DNA from: Tateyamaria sp947503385 | Lineage (GTDB): Bacteria > Pseudomonadota > Alphaproteobacteria > Rhodobacterales > Rhodobacteraceae | Direction of reading: 5' to 3' | Length of the DNA: 64,000 nucleotides | NCBI RefSeq assembly: GCF_051195235.1 | Contig: NZ_JBNFZM010000006.1 | Coordinates: 62,001-126,000 of the forward strand | Shown: positions 36,479 through 46,269 of the stretch, piece after piece | How positions within the stretch are numbered: position 1 is the stretch's first letter | Layout of the letters: every line of letters starts with the position of its first letter | The notes under the pieces: model-generated | The model's input: the letters and a program-made list of their open reading frames with translations, nothing else | The model's database searches: none | What the model was told of the DNA's origin: nothing | Translations under genes and position numbers: made by a program

Positions 36479-37309
36479 ATGACTGCCCACCTGCCCATCA
36501 CCCGTGACCTGTCCGACCCGCCCCGCGCCCGCGGAACGGTGCGCGTGACGACCAAGCCCGGCGTGCGCGGGACGGTGATCGACAACCTGTACCAAAAGGG
36601 TGCGGCCAAGGTTGTGTTTCCGCGTGCCACAATCGGCATGACGGCGGTGATGCTGAACACGTCCGGTGGCGTGACGGGCGGCGACCGATTTGACTATACC
36701 GCCACAGCCGGACCTGACACGCACCTGACCGTGACCACGCAAGCCTGTGAGCGCGCTTACCGGGCGCTGCCCGGAGAGGCGGGGCGGATCGACACCACGT
36801 TGACCGTGGCCGAGAATGCAACGCTGTGGTGGCTGCCACAGGAAACGCTGCTGTTTGACGGCTGCAACCTTGTCCGGCGCCTGACCTGCACATTGGCCGC
36901 GAGTGCCCGCGCACTGATCGTCGAACCCGTCTGCTTTGGTCGTCTCGCCATGGGCGAGGCCAGCATCCACGGCGCGATGTCCGATCGGATTGAGCTGACC
37001 CGCGCCGGAGCGCCTCTGGTGTTGGACGCGTGGCGGTTGGCGGGCGATATGGGTGCGGCACTGGCCCACAGCGCGACAGGTGGCGGAGCCCGCGCAATGG
37101 TCAGCCTTACCTATGTGGCCCCCGATGCCGAGGGGCAGCTTGAGACCTTGCGCGACCGCCTTGGGGACGCAGGTGGCGCAAGCCTGCTGGCCGCAGACGT
37201 GCTGGTGATGCGGCTGTTGGCGCCGTCTGGCTACGCGCTGCGTCAGCGCCTGCTTCCTGTTCTTGATCATCTGACGGGCGGCGCGCTGCCCTTGTGCTGG
37301 AGACTTTGA
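36479..37309 (+). CDS. ureD: Urease accessory protein UreD
   Basis: 276 residues from the ATG at 36479. Features of UreD: KGAAKVVFPR, MLNTSGGVTGGDRF, TQACERAYR, WWLPQETLLFDG and VCFGRLAMGE. Scaffold that joins UreF-UreG and apo-urease for nickel loading. First gene of the urease operon; 77 bp after cobF. Confidence 0.95.
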   Translation: MTAHLPITRDLSDPPRARGTVRVTTKPGVRGTVIDNLYQKGAAKVVFPRATIGMTAVMLNTSGGVTGGDRFDYTATAGPDTHLTVTTQACERAYRALPGEAGRIDTTLTVAENATLWWLPQETLLFDGCNLVRRLTCTLAASARALIVEPVCFGRLAMGEASIHGAMSDRIELTRAGAPLVLDAWRLAGDMGAALAHSATGGGARAMVSLTYVAPDAEGQLETLRDRLGDAGGASLLAADVLVMRLLAPSGYALRQRLLPVLDHLTGGALPLCWRL

Positions 37310-37312
37310 CCC

Positions 37313-37615
37313 ATGCAGCTCACCCCGCGTGAAAAGGATAAACTGTTGGTGGCGATGGCCGCAGAGGTGGCGCGCAAGCGCCTTGCCCGGGGCGTCAAAC
37401 TGAACCACCCCGAAGCGATCGCGCTGATCACCGACGCGGTGGTCGAAGGCGCACGTGATGGGCGGTCCGTTGCCGACATGATGGAGGCCGGTGCGCAGGT
37501 GATCACCCGTGCGCAATGCATGGAAGGCGTGCCCGAAATGATCCACGACGTGCAGGTCGAAGCGACCTTTCCCGATGGCACCAAACTGGTGACGGTGCAC
37601 AATCCGATCCGTTGA
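37313..37615 (+). CDS. ureA: Urease gamma subunit
   Basis: 100 residues, the family length. LTPREKDKLLVAMAAEVARKRLARG and KLNHPEAIALITDAVVEGARDG are hallmarks. Part of the (alpha-beta-gamma) urease trimer. Begins 3 bp after ureD. Confidence 0.97.
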   Translation: MQLTPREKDKLLVAMAAEVARKRLARGVKLNHPEAIALITDAVVEGARDGRSVADMMEAGAQVITRAQCMEGVPEMIHDVQVEATFPDGTKLVTVHNPIR

Positions 37616-37644
37616 ATTTGAGTATTTGGAAAGAGAAGAAGACC

Positions 37645-37950
37645 ATGATTCCAGGAGAGATTTTCCCAGCGGACGGCGACATCCAACTGAACACGACATC
37701 GACCGCTGTCACCTTGCACGTGGCAAACACGGGCGACCGGCCTGTTCAGGTGGGCAGTCATTATCATTTTGGCGAGGCGAATGCGGCACTCGACTTTGAC
37801 CGCGATGCGGCGCGTGGAATGCGGTTGGATATCGCGGCGGGGACCGCCGTGCGGTTCGAACCGGGTCAGGCGCGCGATGTTCAGTTGATCCCTATGGGCG
37901 GGGCGCGCAAGATCTACGGGTTTAATCAGCAGGTGATGGGCGACCTTTGA
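37645..37950 (+). CDS. ureB: Urease beta subunit
   Basis: 101 residues from the ATG at 37645. MIPGEIFPADGDIQLN, VGSHYHFGEANAALDFDR and RKIYGFNQQVMG are beta-subunit motifs. Separate from ureA, as in most alphaproteobacteria. The next gene is not ureC but the cyclase. Confidence 0.97.
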   Translation: MIPGEIFPADGDIQLNTTSTAVTLHVANTGDRPVQVGSHYHFGEANAALDFDRDAARGMRLDIAAGTAVRFEPGQARDVQLIPMGGARKIYGFNQQVMGDL

Positions 37951-37980
37951 GCAGGGCAAATCCCAAGGGAGGAATATTCG

Positions 37981-38802
37981 ATGTGTGATGTATGCGTGAT
38001 GAACACAGTCAAAGAGCGGATGCTGTCGCGGCGCGATCTGTTCAGGGCAAGTGCCGCTGTGGCGGCGGGTGCCGCGGTGGGTGGTGTGGTGTCCGCGCCG
38101 CCTGCGCTTGCGGGTGGGCATGGCGGGGTTGTTGATATGACCCATGTCTATGACGATGCGTTTCCAACCTATTTCGGCGCGCCCGGAATCACCACGGAAC
38201 AGCCGTTCAACTTTGCCGAACATGGGTTCAACCTGTTGCAGCTATCAGTCAACGAACATACGGGCACGCATATTGACGCCCCGTTGCATTTTTCGGCAGA
38301 TGGTCAGTCGGTCGATGAGCTGCCGGTCGACAACCTTGTCGTACCGCTCTGTGTTGTGGATATCGCCGCACGGGCCGAGGCGGATGCCGACGCACAGGTG
38401 ACGCCGGATGACCTGCGTGCCTGGATCGCCACGCATGGTGACATCCCGGACAAGGCCTGCGTGGCGATGCATTCGGGCTGGGCGGGCAAGACCGGCGGTG
38501 ACGGCTACCGTAATGTCGGCGCGGACGAGGCAATGCACTTTCCCGGCTTTCATATCGAGGCTGCGCAAATGCTGATCGAAGAGACGGGCGCCGTGGCAAT
38601 GGCCGTCGACACGCTGTCGCTGGATCACGGGCCATCCGCGGATTTCGCCACCCACTATGCGTGGCTGCCCTCGGGCCGCTACGGGATCGAGAACCTGAAA
38701 GGGTTGGATCAAGTGCCCGCAGCCGGCGCAACGCTGGTTGTCGGTGCGCCTACCCACCGCGGCGGCACCGGCGGTCCTGCCCGCATCTTCGCAATGATCT
38801 GA
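37981..38802 (+). CDS. Tat-exported cyclase-family hydrolase inside the urease operon
   Basis: 273 residues. A twin-arginine signal (LSRRDLFRASAAVAAGAA, cleavage near LAGG) is followed by a kynurenine formamidase-like fold with the metal motif NEHTGTHIDAPLHF. It should act outside the cytoplasm, hydrolysing an amide or lactone. It begins 30 bp after ureB and is a paralogue, in family terms, of the cyclase at 27160-27999. A link to urea (an upstream amide source such as a ureide) is an inference. Confidence 0.87.
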   Translation: MCDVCVMNTVKERMLSRRDLFRASAAVAAGAAVGGVVSAPPALAGGHGGVVDMTHVYDDAFPTYFGAPGITTEQPFNFAEHGFNLLQLSVNEHTGTHIDAPLHFSADGQSVDELPVDNLVVPLCVVDIAARAEADADAQVTPDDLRAWIATHGDIPDKACVAMHSGWAGKTGGDGYRNVGADEAMHFPGFHIEAAQMLIEETGAVAMAVDTLSLDHGPSADFATHYAWLPSGRYGIENLKGLDQVPAAGATLVVGAPTHRGGTGGPARIFAMI

Positions 38803-39197
38803 TGGCGACGGTTCCGCTCATATCGGATGACCAGGCCAGCACCGAGGTGCTGGCCGTCTTTGACGACATTCGCGCGGTGCGGGGGACGGATGAGGTCAAC
38901 AATTTCTGGCGTGCGCTGGCCAACGATCCGGCGCTGCTGTCAGCCACATGGAGCCGGTTGAAAGAGGTGATGGGGCCGGGGGCGCTCGATCCTCTGGTCA
39001 AGGAAATGCTCTACATCGCCGTGTCGGTGGCCAACGGGTGTGAATACTGCATCCACTCCCACACAGCCGCCGCGAAGACCAAAGGGATGAGCCCCGCCCA
39101 GCACGGAGAGCTTCTGAGCGTCATCGGCATGGCCATGCAGACCAACGGGCTGGTGACCGCGATGCAGGTGCCGGTGGACGGGGTGTTTGAGGTTTGA
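38802..39197 (+). CDS. Carboxymuconolactone decarboxylase-family (AhpD-like) protein
   Basis: 131 residues from the ATG at 38802, overlapping the cyclase stop (TGATG). AhpD-like core with the redox motif CEYCIHSHTAAAK. Members are peroxidase-system thiol proteins or decarboxylases; this one is most like the CxxC peroxidase type. Transcribed with ureDAB and the cyclase. Role unknown. Confidence 0.88.
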   Translation: MATVPLISDDQASTEVLAVFDDIRAVRGTDEVNNFWRALANDPALLSATWSRLKEVMGPGALDPLVKEMLYIAVSVANGCEYCIHSHTAAAKTKGMSPAQHGELLSVIGMAMQTNGLVTAMQVPVDGVFEV

Positions 39198-39214
39198 CGT
39201 ACGACACCCAGTCA

Positions 39215-39482
39215 ATGGCTCGTTGGCACGCCAGACAGGAAGCTGTTCGCAAGCTTCTGTGGGAGACGTGGGACCCAATCGGCGGGCGCACTGGGCGGAC
39301 CATCCGATGAATATGACAAATCCGCCGATCACGCGTGTTCAATGGTTGTGTCCGGAACATCGCAAGACGACGTCGCCAATTATCTGGCCAGCGTCGCAGA
39401 GGTGCACATGGGTCTGGGACCGGCGCGCAACCAAACCCGGAAAAACGAGATTGCTGCCAAGATTGCCGCGCCACTGAACTGA
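39215..39482 (+). pseudogene. Frameshifted small gene with WDPIG...DEYD motifs
   Basis: The frame from the ATG at 39215 reads a plausible protein (EAVRKLLWETWDPIGG) that stops at 39308-39310. The +1 frame then continues with DEYDKSADHACSMVV, then VANYLASVAEVHMGLGP, to a stop at 39480-39482, 9 bp before ureC. The join WDPIG-DEYD resembles small DUF1871-like proteins, so a one-base insertion near 39284-39305 would restore one protein of about 88 residues. A TTG at 39194 could be an earlier start. The frameshift could be real decay or a sequencing error. Confidence 0.6.
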
Positions 39483-39491
39483 GGTACAGAC

Positions 39492-41252
<1,761 letters not shown>

Positions 41253-41382
41253 GAGCCGCTCCGGTATGTGCTCTGACCAAGTCGATCGCGGGTGGCGCGG
41301 TACACGCCGCACATCGGGGCGGTCGGCGCGTGGCCTTTCTGCGAAAGGCTGGGGCACAGTGATTGTCCACGATTTTCCATGC

Positions 41383-41453
41383 GCCCGGCGGAACGCCGGG
41401 CAACCCCCGACCGCCCCCCCGGGCGGGGGCTTCTCCCCCACCCGGCGGCCGGG
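41383..41453. repeat. Three GC-rich hairpins between ureC and ureE
   Basis: Perfect stems: 41383-41401 (GCCCGGCG-GAA-CGCCGGGC), 41411-41426 (CCGCCC/GGGCGG) and 41441-41453 (CCCGGC-G-GCCGGG). They fill much of the 225-bp gap, the only large one inside ureC-ureG. No T-run follows, so a Rho-independent terminator is not evident; mRNA stability or partial attenuation is possible. The rest of the gap holds no gene I can support. Confidence 0.6.
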
Positions 41454-41477
41454 GTCCGCCCTTGGTTCTGAAAACAC

Positions 41478-41933
41478 ATGCTGACCACGCAAACCTACCA
41501 CAGCCATACGCACGGCTCTCCCGCTGACCATCTTCTGCTGACCTATGAGGACCGGTTCCTGCGGCGCAAAGTGCTGACCCTCGCCTCGGGCGCGCAACTG
41601 CTCGTGGACCTGCCACAGACCACCTCGCTCGAACACGGTGGAGCGCTCATCACGACCGACAGCCAAGAGATCGAGGTGCAGGCCGCCCCTGAACCCCTGC
41701 TCGAAGTGACGGGCGGCAGCCTGCACCGCATCGCTTGGCACATCGGCAACCGCCACACGCCCTGCCAGATCGAGGAGACCCGCCTGCTGATCCAGCGGGA
41801 CCATGTCATGGCCGACATGCTGGGCAAGATCGGCGCGACTGTGCGCGAGGTGACAGAACCCTTTACACCCGAAGGCGGCGCTTACGGACATGGCCGCACG
41901 CACGGGCACGACCATTCCCACAGCCACACATGA
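41478..41933 (+). CDS. ureE: Urease accessory protein UreE (nickel chaperone)
   Basis: 151 residues. N-terminal peptide-binding-like domain (RFLRRKVLTLASG, LVDLPQTTSLEHG) and a metal-binding C-terminal domain (AWHIGNRHTPCQI, IQRDHVMADML). It ends in a histidine-rich tail (HGRTHGHDHSHSHT) that binds nickel. Delivers nickel to UreG. Stop overlaps ureF. Confidence 0.95.
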   Translation: MLTTQTYHSHTHGSPADHLLLTYEDRFLRRKVLTLASGAQLLVDLPQTTSLEHGGALITTDSQEIEVQAAPEPLLEVTGGSLHRIAWHIGNRHTPCQIEETRLLIQRDHVMADMLGKIGATVREVTEPFTPEGGAYGHGRTHGHDHSHSHT

Positions 41934-42559
41934 ACCACGCCCTCACGCTCATGCAATGGCTGTCGCCCGCCTTTCCGGTGGGTGCCTTTGCCTATTCGCA
42001 TGGGCTGGAACAGGTGATTGCGGATGGCACGGTGTCGGAGGCCCGCTCCCTTCAGGACTGGCTGTCGGCCCTGCTTGCACATGGCTCGGGTCGAGCCGAC
42101 GCAGTGCTGCTGGCTGCGGCTTATCAGGCGGATGACACGGCGCAGGTCGACGCAACTGCGCGCGCCTTTGCCGCCGGTGCGGAGCGCTTGCAGGAAACCG
42201 ACCTGCAAGGGGCCGCGTTCTGCGACACGGCGCGGGCAGTGTGGGGGCTGGACCTGACAGGTCTCACCTACCCTGTTGCCGTCGGTGCCGCCGCGCGCGC
42301 CATGGACATCCCGCTGACCGACACGCTGCCGCTATATCTGCACGCCTTTGTGTCGAACCTTGTCTCGGTCGCGCAGCGGGCCATGCCGCTGGGGCAAACC
42401 GACGGGCAACGGGTGCTGTCGGCGCTGGCTCCGGTGATCGACGCCACGGCCCACGCCGCGTCGACCGCCACCCTCGACGACCTCGCCTCCTCCTGCTTTG
42501 CCGCCGACATCGCGGCCATGCGCCACGAAACCCTGCAACCAAGGATATTTCGCACATGA
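41930..42559 (+). CDS. ureF: Urease accessory protein UreF
   Basis: 209 residues from the ATG at 41930, overlapping the ureE stop (ATGA). All-helical protein with MQWLSPAFPVGAFAYSHGLEQVI at the N-terminus. GTPase-regulating partner of UreG and UreD. Confidence 0.95.
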   Translation: MNHALTLMQWLSPAFPVGAFAYSHGLEQVIADGTVSEARSLQDWLSALLAHGSGRADAVLLAAAYQADDTAQVDATARAFAAGAERLQETDLQGAAFCDTARAVWGLDLTGLTYPVAVGAAARAMDIPLTDTLPLYLHAFVSNLVSVAQRAMPLGQTDGQRVLSALAPVIDATAHAASTATLDDLASSCFAADIAAMRHETLQPRIFRT

Positions 42560-43182
42560 CAACGCTCAACGGTCCTCTGCGCATCGGGATCGGCGGCCCC
42601 GTTGGCGCGGGTAAGACGACGCTTACTGCCGCCCTCGCCGCCGCGCTCAAGGATCAACATTCCATCGGTGTGATCACAAACGACATTTACACCCGCGAAG
42701 ATGCGGAGGAGTTGATGCGGCGGCAGATCCTGCCGCAAGATCGCATCATCGGCGTGGAAACCGGCGGCTGCCCGCATACCGCCATTCGCGAGGACGCCTC
42801 CATCAACCTCGCCGCCGTGGCCGAGATGCGCGCGCGCCATCCGGAGGTCGAGGCGATCCTGATCGAAAGCGGCGGGGACAACCTGTCAGCCACCTTCTCA
42901 CCCGAACTGGCCGATATCACCCTTTATGTCATCGACGTGGCCGCGGGCGAAGAAATCCCGCGCAAAGGCGGCCCGGCGATCACGAAATCCGACCTGCTCA
43001 TTATCAACAAGACCGACCTCGCTCCGCATGTGGGCGCATCGCTCGACGTGATGGAGCGCGACGCGACCCGGATGCGTGCGGGCCGACCCTTTGTGTTTAC
43101 GGCGCTGCGCCATGGCACCGGCGTGAAGGAGGTGATTGACCAGATCCGCGCCCTGTCCGGCCTTGGTCTCACCCACGCGTAA
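42556..43182 (+). CDS. ureG: Urease accessory GTPase UreG
   Basis: 208 residues from the ATG at 42556, overlapping ureF. P-loop GGPVGAGKTTL, ITNDIYTREDAE, the nickel-binding CPH in GGCPHTAIREDAS and the NKTDLAP guanine motif. SIMIBI-class GTPase that drives nickel insertion. Last gene of the urease operon. Confidence 0.97.
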   Translation: MTTLNGPLRIGIGGPVGAGKTTLTAALAAALKDQHSIGVITNDIYTREDAEELMRRQILPQDRIIGVETGGCPHTAIREDASINLAAVAEMRARHPEVEAILIESGGDNLSATFSPELADITLYVIDVAAGEEIPRKGGPAITKSDLLIINKTDLAPHVGASLDVMERDATRMRAGRPFVFTALRHGTGVKEVIDQIRALSGLGLTHA

Positions 43183-43269
43183 TGGTCTGAAACCGACACG
43201 GGCGTTCGCCCTTGGGCGGGTTATCTTGCAATTGCCGCGGTTCACTGTCGGGGCAACAGGAGAGCCGCC

Positions 43270-44814
43270 ATGACCATGACCCGCACCCGATCCGGGGGCC
43301 GCGCCAGCCGCCGGGCCGCGCGCCGCACGCCCGACGTCGCCATGCTGCCGGGTCTGAAAAACACCTTGCCGTGGTGTGAAATCATGGACGGCAGTCAGGT
43401 CGAACGGATCGACACCGCCTCGATGGACATCCTCGAAAATGTAGGGGTGGTGTTTCGCGATGACATTGCACTGGCCGATTGGCGCAACGCCGGTGCTAAG
43501 GTCGATGGCGACACGGTTTACCTCGACCGTGGCCTCGTTCGTGAGTTGATCACAACAATCCCCGAAACCTTTACCTACCACGCCCGCGATCCGCGCAAAA
43601 ACGTGGCCTTGGGGGGGCGCAACAGCATCTTTGTGCCGATGACCGGCGCGCCGTTCCTGCGCGATCTGGATGATGTCCGCCGCAATCCCACGCTCGACGA
43701 TCTGGCGATGTTCCACAAGCTCAGCCATATGATGCCCGCGCTGCATTCATCCGCGCATCACATCGTCGAGCCGTACGACCATCCGATCAGCCACCGGCAT
43801 CTCGCGATCACCTATTCATCCATGCGTCATTCGGACAAAACCTTTATGGGCATGACCACGTCGCCCAAGAACGCCGAAGACGTCATTGAAATGTGCGCGA
43901 TCCTCTTTGGTGATGATTTCATTGACAAAAACCCGGTCACCACTGGCAATTGCAACGGCAATTCACCACTGGTCTGGGACGAGACGATGCTGGGCGCGAT
44001 GCGCGCCTTTTGCCGCCGCAATCAACCAGTCCTGTGCTCGCCCTTTGTGCTGGGCGGGGCCAATACGCCCGCGTCCGTGGCCGCATCCGTGGCACAACTC
44101 AACGCCGAGGCGCTGTCGGCCCTGGCCTACACGCAGGTGATCCGTCGCGGCGCGCCCGCGATTTACGGGCACTACCTGTCCACCGTGTCGATGAAATCCG
44201 GCGCCCCCATGGCGGGCACGCCCGAGATTTCCATGATGAACTTTATGATCGGGCAGATGGCGCGCCACTACGGCGTGCCATGGCGCACCTCGAACACATT
44301 GGGCGGCGCCAAGACGTTCGACGCCCAAGCAGGTTATGAAAGCGCCACAACCCTGTCGGCTGTCATGCATTCCGGGGCCAATTACATCTGGCATTCAGCC
44401 GGGTGGAACGAGGCGGGTATGCACTGTTCCACGGCCAAATTCATCGTGGACGCCGAACAATGCGCCATGGCCTATCGCATGGCCGAAGGTCTGCAATGGG
44501 ATGACTTTGACACAGCCCTTGATGCAGTCCGCGACATCGGCCCCGGTGGCCACTACCTTGGCCATTCGCATACCCAAGAGACGTTTCAGACCGCGTTCTT
44601 CATGCCCGAACTGTTCGACAACAATTCGATCGAACAATGGCAGGCGGAGGGCAGCAAGGAGATCACGGAACGCGCGCTCGCCCATGCGCGCAACTTGCTG
44701 GACCACTACGAGGAACCCACGCTGGACCCCGGCGTGAATGAGGCGCTGCTTGACTATATCGCCCGGCGCGAGCGAGAAATTCCCGCCGCGGATGCCCTCA
44801 ATCAAGACCATTGA
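43270..44814 (+). CDS. MttB-superfamily methyltransferase without pyrrolysine
   Basis: 514 residues from the ATG at 43270 with AGGAGA upstream. MttB/trimethylamine methyltransferase barrel features include GRASRRAARR at the N-terminus (common in alphaproteobacterial members), LENVGVVFRDD, VTTGNCNGNSPL and GANTPAS. No in-frame amber codon occurs. Non-pyrrolysine members such as MtgB demethylate glycine betaine, proline betaine or carnitine. No cognate corrinoid protein is adjacent. Starts 87 bp after ureG, so it could share transcripts with it. Confidence 0.88.
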   Translation: MTMTRTRSGGRASRRAARRTPDVAMLPGLKNTLPWCEIMDGSQVERIDTASMDILENVGVVFRDDIALADWRNAGAKVDGDTVYLDRGLVRELITTIPETFTYHARDPRKNVALGGRNSIFVPMTGAPFLRDLDDVRRNPTLDDLAMFHKLSHMMPALHSSAHHIVEPYDHPISHRHLAITYSSMRHSDKTFMGMTTSPKNAEDVIEMCAILFGDDFIDKNPVTTGNCNGNSPLVWDETMLGAMRAFCRRNQPVLCSPFVLGGANTPASVAASVAQLNAEALSALAYTQVIRRGAPAIYGHYLSTVSMKSGAPMAGTPEISMMNFMIGQMARHYGVPWRTSNTLGGAKTFDAQAGYESATTLSAVMHSGANYIWHSAGWNEAGMHCSTAKFIVDAEQCAMAYRMAEGLQWDDFDTALDAVRDIGPGGHYLGHSHTQETFQTAFFMPELFDNNSIEQWQAEGSKEITERALAHARNLLDHYEEPTLDPGVNEALLDYIARREREIPAADALNQDH

Positions 44815-44934
44815 AGGGTGATTGTGGACATAAGTGAGCCCGCTCTGGGGATTACCGTGCCGCCTGTCGGTTTTATGCAATTCAGCACAGTGAGGGGTGG
44901 GCAACAATGTCCACTTCATTGCATTTAGGCAAGA

Positions 44935-46269
44935 TCATTCAACCCCGGCGCGCCATTCTTTCCAACGCAGATAAGCGTTAGCACCGAAGGTGGAGAATGG
45001 CTTGGGCGGCAGCGGCTTCAAATCGCTTTCGGCATCAAAATATGACGTTATTTCAGAGACCTGTCCGCAACACCTGTCAGCGGCGGCAATCCCGGTCAAC
45101 GTCCCCCGCGTCGTTCCAAGGCCGTTTTGGACACATGCGCTGAACACACCCTCTTCGATCTCTCGTGAGTGCGCCACACCGTTCAATGACAGGCACAGGT
45201 GCCCACCCCAGACCTGCGCCTGCCGCATCCCGGTCAGTTGCGGGAACCGCCGCGCAAAAGCGCGCGCATGTGACCGCGCCGCACGGACCATGTCCCGGTC
45301 AGTCGGCTGCAATCCCGGGCGCACCACCGCGCAGTTTCGCGTGACAATCCGGTGCCCGCCCTGCCCGGCATCGATGCGCCGCACCGTGGTGCCCATCGGG
45401 TCAGAAGGTGTCACCCCCCAGCGCGGTGCGCCACCCAGTGCGGTGCGCGCCTCCGGGCTCAATTCCTCGCTCATTGAGGCAAAGAGGAACAGTTGCACCA
45501 GACGTCCCTTGGCCACGCCAAAGCTTTCGAGATGGCCGTTCACCCCAAGGATCACGCGGTTGGCCGTGACCTGCCCCTTGGGGGTCCGCAGCATCCAGTC
45601 CCCCCCGACGCGCCGAAAATTCAGCACCGGGCTGTGCTCAAAAATGTCTGCCTGCACGGCCAATCCCGCGGCAAGCCCACGGATGTATCCCGCAGGCTGC
45701 AACATCACGGTGCCAGGCGTGTACAGACCGGACAGGTAATGGCGCGACCCGGTCAATTCTGTCATGGCCTGCGCGTCCAACCATTCCGACGGCTCACCCA
45801 GATTGCCCAAGTGTCTGGAATAGCTGCGATTGTGACCATCACCCGCCTCGGTCGCGGCTCCGTTCACCTTGCCCGCAGGATCAAAGTAATCGGGCGCGAT
45901 CCCGTAGTCCGCCGCGGCAGCACCGGCAAATGCGATGGCCTGTCTGTTCAATCGCGTCAGCCTTTGATCATCCCCGGCCCCTGCATAATCCTCGGACGCC
46001 AGATCATGCGGCAGATCGATCATAAAGCCCGAGTTTCGCCCCGCTGCTCCGTCAGCAACGCGCCATGCCTCCAGCACCACAACCCGCGCCTGCGGCCAGA
46101 TTTGCAGGACACGGCGGGTCGCCGACAATCCGGCAAAGCCCGCGCCGACAATCGCAACGTCCGCCGCGATGTTACTGTCGATCCGTGGAAATGCGGGCCC
46201 CGGCCCAAGGATGTCAGCCCAAGCCGCGGGCCCACGGTGCCGGGGCAGACGCCGCGCGGTGTAGATCAC
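44935..46269 (-). CDS. FAD-dependent oxidoreductase (PuuB/OrdL-like)
   Basis: 444 residues. FAD motif VAIVGAGFAGLSATR and a D-amino-acid-oxidase-type layout with GAAGRNSGFMIDLPHDL, the pattern of gamma-glutamylputrescine oxidase and related amine oxidases. Oxidises an amine to an aldehyde and ammonia. Its start overlaps the end of the aldehyde dehydrogenase gene (ATGA), which would oxidise such an aldehyde. Confidence 0.88.
   Translation of the reverse strand: MIYTARRLPRHRGPAAWADILGPGPAFPRIDSNIAADVAIVGAGFAGLSATRRVLQIWPQARVVVLEAWRVADGAAGRNSGFMIDLPHDLASEDYAGAGDDQRLTRLNRQAIAFAGAAAADYGIAPDYFDPAGKVNGAATEAGDGHNRSYSRHLGNLGEPSEWLDAQAMTELTGSRHYLSGLYTPGTVMLQPAGYIRGLAAGLAVQADIFEHSPVLNFRRVGGDWMLRTPKGQVTANRVILGVNGHLESFGVAKGRLVQLFLFASMSEELSPEARTALGGAPRWGVTPSDPMGTTVRRIDAGQGGHRIVTRNCAVVRPGLQPTDRDMVRAARSHARAFARRFPQLTGMRQAQVWGGHLCLSLNGVAHSREIEEGVFSACVQNGLGTTRGTLTGIAAADRCCGQVSEITSYFDAESDLKPLPPKPFSTFGANAYLRWKEWRAGVE

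Noticed and set aside
36398..37699. 433-codon frame antisense to ureD/ureA
   Set aside because: Covers three recognised genes; composition is that of a mirror frame.
43270..44814. Possible pyrrolysine-coding trimethylamine methyltransferase
   Set aside because: The frame has no in-frame amber codon; it ends with TGA after a full-length MttB-like barrel.
44825..44914. Distant 8-bp inverted repeat (GTGGACAT/ATGTCCAC) between the convergent MttB and FAD oxidase genes
   Set aside because: The arms are 74 bp apart; too weak to call a terminator or an attachment site.
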